Shown: piece by piece, positions 9,121-13,341 of the stretch | How positions within the stretch are numbered: position 1 is the first letter of the stretch | How the letters are laid out: each line of letters opens with the position of its first letter | Source of the DNA: Rhodocollybia butyracea | Taxonomy: Eukaryota > Basidiomycota > Agaricomycetes > Agaricales > Omphalotaceae | Assembly (NCBI GenBank): GCA_015501585.1 | Contig: JADNRY010001278.1 | Span: 1 to 13,341, forward strand | Length of the DNA: 13,341 nt | Direction of reading: 5' to 3' | The notes under the pieces: model-generated | What the model saw: only the letters and a program-made list of their open reading frames with translations | Told to the model about the DNA's origin: nothing | The model's database searches: none | Program-made: the position numbers and the translations under genes

Positions 9121-9860
9121 ATGTTTTGGACATTACCCGTAGCTGTCAAAGCACAAGTCCCATCTCAGCCATTCAAAAGAGCCCAGCTAGGTCTTTTCCA
9201 GGGAAAGACCAAACAGTACGGTAACAACGTACCCCATTCAAAGCATAAAACACGGAGAACATGGCTTCCCAACATCCAGCGAAAACGTTTCTTTTCCGAA
9301 GCACTGAATGAAAATATACGGACAAAGGTGACGACGCGTGCTTTAAAGACTATAAAGAAGGTGCGTGCGAGAAAGGATTTTTTTATATAGAAAATGGTTA
9401 ATGTTTTCCGAATACAGCACAAGGGCATAGATAATTATGTACTCAATACGTCGAGTGCAACACTTGGATGGGAGGGAATGCGTATACGTCTCATGGTGAA
9501 AGAGGGCTTGAAGAATCCACGTAGTCCAGAGGGATCGCCCAAGGAGGATGCTTCTGCGCGTATAGCCAGACGATTGGAAGAGCAGAAGATACAGGCTGCA
9601 ACTAAAGCCAGAGAGGCAGAGATAACGCGAGTACTCCGTAATAGGCCACCCACCTTGGACACTGCTCGTGAGGCCACAAAACAGGCACTTGAAGCACTGG
9701 GCCCTTCGGCGAGGTAAGCTCACTATTATTGTTTCTTTCCTTTTTGTGATGATTTACGTGTGGTATCAGTCCTAAAAGCGTAATAGAATATCTCAGCCAA
9801 CAGAGGGAGCAACACAGGAAATTATTGGGCGAACGTTTTTATAATATTAACTTTGCATGA
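9121..9860 (+). CDS. MRPL24: Mitochondrial large-subunit ribosomal protein bL28m
   Basis: bL28-family protein of the mitochondrial 54S subunit (yeast name Mrpl24, human MRPL28). Three exons, 9121-9360, 9418-9713 and 9770-9860, with introns of 57 and 56 bp, give 208 residues with no frame break. The bL28 core is clear: FKRAQLGLFQGKTKQYGNNV, HSKHKTRRTWLPNI, then RTKVTTRALKTIKK joined across intron 1 to HKGIDNYVL. The N-terminus MFWTLPVAVKAQ is short for a presequence but lacks acidic residues. Residues from about 115 form a fungal-type C-terminal extension, highly charged, with a likely helix around ARIARRLEEQKIQAATKAREAE. If intron 2 is retained the protein stops at a TAA two bases into the intron, after 179 residues. 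It is divergent from GWT1. Confidence 0.95.
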
Positions 9861-10213
9861 ATGTCATCTCTGCGAGAAACCTTCCTGTGAAATTTACAGT
9901 TCAACTGTATGTATTTCTGAGTCTTGCTGCAGCTCACTTGGTATCCAAGTGTCTCGTTCATCGCATCTCAAGCAACTCAATGATACAGAGCCTGGGCGTC
10001 TAACGGACCAATTCGGGCTGTCTTTGAAGCAATGCCATGTCTTCGGAGTCTCGGAGTCGGAGCAGTGCCATCTATGATCTGCCAACCGTAATGCCTCATG
10101 TACCACACGAGGCCAGTTTAGAATACAAGGCATTTACCTTCTTCTCTATCATCCTGCTACTTTCATTTACAAAGTAGTAGCAACAAGCCGCCATTACTTA
10201 AAGGCACGGTGTT
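9861..10213. other. Intergenic: bL28m 3' side and DUF6699 promoter
   Basis: No gene is seen. Open frames on both strands (9853-10077 plus, 9894-10133 minus) lack motifs. A GGAGTC-rich imperfect repeat occurs near 10043-10059. Confidence 0.45.
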
Positions 10214-11816
10214 ATGATAATGACTTCTACAATGACTTGGTATTCTCCCTACGGTGAGCTGGTCTGGGAGCGTGAAATTTTGGCTGATGATCTTAATCAT
10301 GTCCCATTCATGCTTTATTAGCTTCTCCAGATGGCCGATTAAGGCCATTGATATTAGAACCCGTTATCCCACAAGAAGAGGGTAAGTTGCAAATCGGGTA
10401 ATATTGAATTTTTCCCCTAATTTTATATCATAGAAATCCGCAGTAGTAGCCGTGGATCTGCTCGCTCAAGGTCTCGTTCTCCAGCCGCCTCGCCGCTTTC
10501 TGCGCCTGTAGTACCGAATGTTAATGCGGCACTCCATTCTCCTCGGCTGACCGTTGATAATGGTAAACCTCGCGTTTTCATACCTAAATTTTGTTTACTA
10601 ATACCAACCATCTTCTAGTTCGACGCCTTAGTGGGAGTGTATCCCCTCGTGCACGTTCGCCGTTTTTATCGCCACCTATGACTCCTGTAATTCCCAACGA
10701 AGACCTTCAGAGTGGAGGATATCAACCACCGTACATGTCCATGCCATCCCGATCGCAATCTGGTACTCCAGAGATTTTTATACCCCCTCTAGAGGTTGAT
10801 CCTCCTCTCCCCGTTCTTCCGGATCCAGTGCCGATCCAAGAGCAGTCTCAGGCGCCTCTTCCATGGGGACATCCTTATAACTCAGTATCCTACCCTCAAT
10901 TCTCTTATTATCCGCCTCAGCCTTACGGGTACTATCACCATACTCCTTATGTGGTGCCACCCGATTTGTGGCCTCCACCAATGCTCAGCACGCCGTATAA
11001 TACTCCTCAGTTCCCTGTTCCTTATGGTCCGTATACGACGCCGTTTAATATGTCTACGGCGCATAATACACCTTTTCTAAATACCCCAATGGTTAATGTG
11101 GCACCCCCTACCCCTTGGGTTCCTACAACGCCCTGGATGGCTGGATCTCCTGCTGTTCGTATAAACCCCCGCCTTTCCCCCTCCGGTTTACGATGGGATC
11201 TGCTTCACCATCCAGACCAGTCTCGTTATATTAATGATTTTGGTGCTCTGAAAGCTCCCAAATTCTCTGATGACGCGATAACCATGGCGCCACCAAGCAG
11301 TGGTTTCCGCGTAAAGGTTTCAAAAATCGAGATCAGGTCTTCTTCACACCAGGTGCTTAATTACTGGTTGGACATCTGGGGGCCTATTCCGTTACCGAAA
11401 CACAAACTGGTGGATGTTCTATTGGCGATCTACAATTATTTTTCTCAGGTAAGACCTTTTGTTCGTTCCCTGATTTGGGTTCTTATTTGGGGCGTACTGC
11501 AGCCACTTACGACGGAGGAGATGAAGCTGTTGCTCGATACTCCGCAAAATGTTGGACATGCTCGTAGAGCGAAAGAGGCGCGCGCAAGGGACAGCTGGGC
11601 ATTAGAGTGTGTGGTTCTGAGGGAGGAGGGGATATCGGAGAATAGACGTGATCGGGGCTCATAGAGGATTTGGTGGGATTTCTGTGGATAAAGTTTACGC
11701 CTGTGGGGCTAGCTGAATCTTTCGAAGAGAATCCAGAGTCGGAGCAAGAGGTCGAAGTAGAATTGATGATGGGGCTTTCTCAGATTCCAAATGCCGCAAA
11801 TGAAAATTATCCATAG
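10214..11816 (+). CDS. DUF6699-domain protein (two apparent frameshifts near the end)
   Basis: Protein of unknown function with the DUF6699 domain common in Agaricomycetes. Five exons: 10214-10253, 10322-10381, 10434-10562, 10619-11448 and 11503-11816. After removing two bases they give 456 residues. Residues 1 to about 260 are disordered: an Arg/Ser stretch (RSSSRGSARSRSRSP), then a long Pro/Tyr-rich part with recurring YNTPQFPVPYGPYTTPF-like units. The domain begins about residue 263 with LRWDLLHHPDQ, then KIEIRSS, LDIWGPIPLP, KLVDVLLAIYNYFSQ joined across intron 4 to PLTTEEMKLLL, and RDSWALECVVLREEG. Removing one G at 11628-11631 reads on as YRRIDVIGAHRGFGG. Removing one base at 11671-11681 gives LWIKFTPVGLAESFEE and an acidic tail to a stop at 11816. 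Uncorrected, the frame stops at 11664. The corrections are inference. Confidence 0.8.
11449..11502 (+). other. Stop-free 54-bp intron (DUF6699 intron 4)
   Basis: GTAAGA...CTGCAG, exactly 18 codons with no in-frame stop. If retained it would insert a hydrophobic peptide (VRPFVRSLIWVLIWGVLQ) inside the domain between YNYFSQ and PLTTEEM. Removal fits the domain pattern better, because Gln-Pro is then directly joined. Confidence 0.75.
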
Positions 11817-11847
11817 CGCAGGTACACGGCAGGGCCCGCCTTACCTC

Positions 11848-12029
11848 TTGACGCAACTCAAAATATATCTGTCTGGCGATTGATGTAGTTGATCCATTCC
11901 ATCTAGTAAGCACAATATTCTGCCAAGGATGGTCCAGGGACCAGCAATCCCTACAAAAATAGCAAGATAAGCAAAATCCGTATATTTCAGCTCAATGACT
12001 TCTGAGTGCAGGATAGCAAAAAGTTTCAA
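11848..12029 (-). other. Doubtful minus-strand coding fragment
   Basis: The frame reads LFAILHSEVIELKYTDFAYL, then a segment including IAGPWTILGRILCLLDG, ending at a stop near 11848. The overlapping frame 11913-11695 contains TRWNGSTTSIARQIYFELRQE. Both look protein-like but match no family I know. An indel near 11920 would be needed to join them. It could be the 3' end of a broken gene facing DUF6699. Confidence 0.2.
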
Positions 12030-12580
12030 AAAGAGTTATTGGGCGAGCCAAATCAAGCTTAAGTGGAGCTGCAGGACGAAGTGGCAACGGATGGGTATGC
12101 CATGATACGTCAGGCTATTAGCTTGAAACAGCTACAGTTCAACATTCAACGTCCGGCTGTAACCATAATCATTAATCAGCATGAGGAATATCCATGCTTG
12201 CAGCTAGTGCATAGTCTATGGACGCGGCTCAGAAGGTCGCACTGTCACCTTTAGCTAAGAGAAAACTTTGGACACGAGATCTAACGAGATCCTCCCATAC
12301 TTGAGGCAGAAAGTGTCACACCAAGCACCAAGGCGAGCAAGGAAGGAGGAAGAGACACATGGATAGTAGATATTACTGGCGGAACTCAAGCCTATAACGG
12401 CTTGCATGAGAGCGATTGAAGTGGGACAAACTTCTGATTAGTCACGACTCACCTCCTGTCACTTCGGCCTCGCAGATTTAGATTTTCAGGCATAGCGAAT
12501 CGATTAACGTTCGAGCTTCGGAGGCAAAGTAGTGCGGATCGCGTTAAGCTACAATTCGATGGACGACTGGTTCATAATCA

Positions 12581-12604
12581 TAGATAAGATAGTAGATAAG
12601 ATAG
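12581..12604. repeat. 12-bp perfect tandem repeat with GATA cores
   Basis: TAGATAAGATAG occurs twice head to tail. Each copy contains AGATAAG, the consensus for fungal GATA-type zinc-finger factors (HGATAR). It lies about 200 bp upstream of the NT-C2 start and could be its regulatory site. Confidence 0.75.
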
Positions 12605-12804
12605 CAATTTGAACAGATCTCAGCGGGCCGGCTGTTCTAAGTAGAATTTGTCAGGCGTTCAGGCTTGCTTTTCCTCCTCAACCATTACTCTGTACTCTCT
12701 GGATTATAACGCGCCATCGTTCGTGTTACTTTCCATATCATCCTGCGAATTAATCTGCAAATCTACCGCGCTATCTAGATTTTGCACACTACATATGTTC
12801 AAGC

Positions 12805-13341
12805 ATGCACACTCCGACAACAACGACGAATGGACGTGGTCCCGGAGACCGACATCGTTCTTCAGCACATCCACATATCAGTAATAAACACACTCACGGT
12901 GATCCTCCCTCCCACGGTCTACGAGCCCAACTGCAGAATCTCTTGCCACGTCATGCCCTCTTCCATGCCCATGTCCAGATTCACCAAATTTCTAGCGTTC
13001 CACTGGTTCACGGTGAATTTGCTGCGCGGTGGAAATTCAAAAATGTTCAGTCCCAAACTGGCTTGTTGAAGCGTGTCGCAGGTAAACGCAGGGGGAGCCA
13101 GAAAGATGAGAAGGGGAAGAGCGAGGCAGATAGTCTAGGCAGCGCAGATGCCCCAGTGGATCACTCGTCGTCTGGAAATTCAACAACTGAAGAACAGAAC
13201 CCTAAAATTCCATCTGTGGTAGTCTCTGGTTACCCTTCCCCTGTGTCTACTCATTTCCAAACATCATATCCGAATCTGTTACCCCAGATTTTTCACGAAC
13301 AAACTCATCAGCGGTCTCATCATCATCCGCTTCTAATTCAC
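12805..13341 (+). CDS. NT-C2 domain protein, N-terminal part (runs off the window)
   Basis: The frame is open from ATG 12805 to the last base (179 codons), so the gene continues outside. Residues 1-40 are Thr/His/Gly-rich and likely disordered. Residues about 41-92 match the start of the NT-C2 domain (the EEIG1/EHBP1-type C2 domain): LQNLLPRHALFHAHVQIHQI, SSVPLVHGEFAARWKFKNVQ, then TGLLKRV. From about residue 93 it enters a polar loop (KRRGSQKDEKGKSEAD, then Ser/Pro/His-rich), as fungal members often show inside this domain. Such proteins bind membranes or tether cytoskeletal proteins; here the role is unknown. No intron is needed in this part, although a GTAAAC donor-like site lies at 13081. 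The family call rests on one short block remembered from the family. Confidence 0.72.
   Translation, partial: MHTPTTTTNGRGPGDRHRSSAHPHISNKHTHGDPPSHGLRAQLQNLLPRHALFHAHVQIHQISSVPLVHGEFAARWKFKNVQSQTGLLKRVAGKRRGSQKDEKGKSEADSLGSADAPVDHSSSGNSTTEEQNPKIPSVVVSGYPSPVSTHFQTSYPNLLPQIFHEQTHQRSHHHPLLIH

Larger units (their letters stand above)
11817..12804. other. Region without a convincing gene
   Basis: Between DUF6699 and the NT-C2 gene I find no confident gene. The minus strand holds a 62-codon open frame at 12029-11841 and another hydrophobic open stretch near 12390-12240. A plausible minus-strand ATG lies at 12530-12528, followed by a good GTGAGT donor. The pieces do not join into one recognisable protein. 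It may be a decayed or strongly diverged minus-strand gene. The 3' part (12605-12804) is the likely promoter of the NT-C2 gene. Confidence 0.4.

Noticed and set aside
9894..10133. Minus-strand Trp/Cys-rich 79-codon ORF
   Set aside because: No family motif, no splice partners, and it lies in the intergenic region between bL28m and DUF6699.
10778..11080. Arg-rich ORFs on either strand in DUF6699
   Set aside because: They are shadows of the Pro/Tyr-rich coding repeat, whose codons read as Arg/Ile in other frames.
1..13341. Mobile elements, CRISPR arrays, tRNA or rRNA genes, viral insertions, biosynthetic cluster
   Set aside because: No terminal repeats, transposase or reverse-transcriptase motifs, spaced repeat arrays or tRNA-like folds were seen. 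The genes are unrelated housekeeping functions.

Overview
The window looks like nuclear DNA of a basidiomycete fungus, most likely an agaricomycete. The genes are cut by many very short GT-AG introns (about 44-67 bp) with CTAAC/CTGAC-like branch sites. The HAK transporter alone has 20 introns and exons as small as 17 bp. The gene complement (MOB2, a fungal HAK potassium transporter, GWT1, mitochondrial bL28, an Agaricomycetes-type DUF6699 protein and a fungal NT-C2 protein) points the same way. I see no bacterial, plasmid, viral, CRISPR or transposon signature.

Layout. 23-1066 (-): MOB2-type kinase activator. 1067-2491: mostly non-coding, with a 38-bp direct repeat, one doubtful ORF and the HAK upstream region. 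2492-5782 (+): complete HAK/KUP potassium transporter, 21 exons, 738 codons after splicing. 5783-6461: non-coding, with a T14 tract. 6462-6769 (+): candidate 46-residue, four-exon small gene. 7106-8984 (-): GWT1/PIG-W inositol acyltransferase. 8985-9120: compact divergent promoter with a CACGTG box. 9121-9860 (+): mitochondrial ribosomal protein bL28m. 10214-11816 (+): DUF6699 protein with a long Pro/Tyr/Ser-rich N-terminus. 11817-12804: no convincing gene, but a doubtful minus-strand ORF and a GATA-containing 12-bp tandem repeat. 12805 to the window end (+): N-terminal part of an NT-C2 protein.

The genes are unrelated housekeeping or growth functions: morphogenesis signalling, K+ uptake, GPI-anchor synthesis in the ER, mitochondrial translation and two poorly characterised proteins. 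Their order is ordinary fungal gene order, not an operon or cluster with a joint function. I found no new biological system.

The most striking pattern is technical or evolutionary. Three of the five genes complete in the window (MOB2, GWT1 and DUF6699) carry five single-base +1 shifts in total. Each is best explained by one extra base in a homopolymer run. Removing one base at each point makes every spliced length divisible by three and restores family motifs, while HAK and bL28m need no correction. Read-level homopolymer over-calling is the simplest explanation; real lesions in one nucleus of a dikaryon are the alternative.
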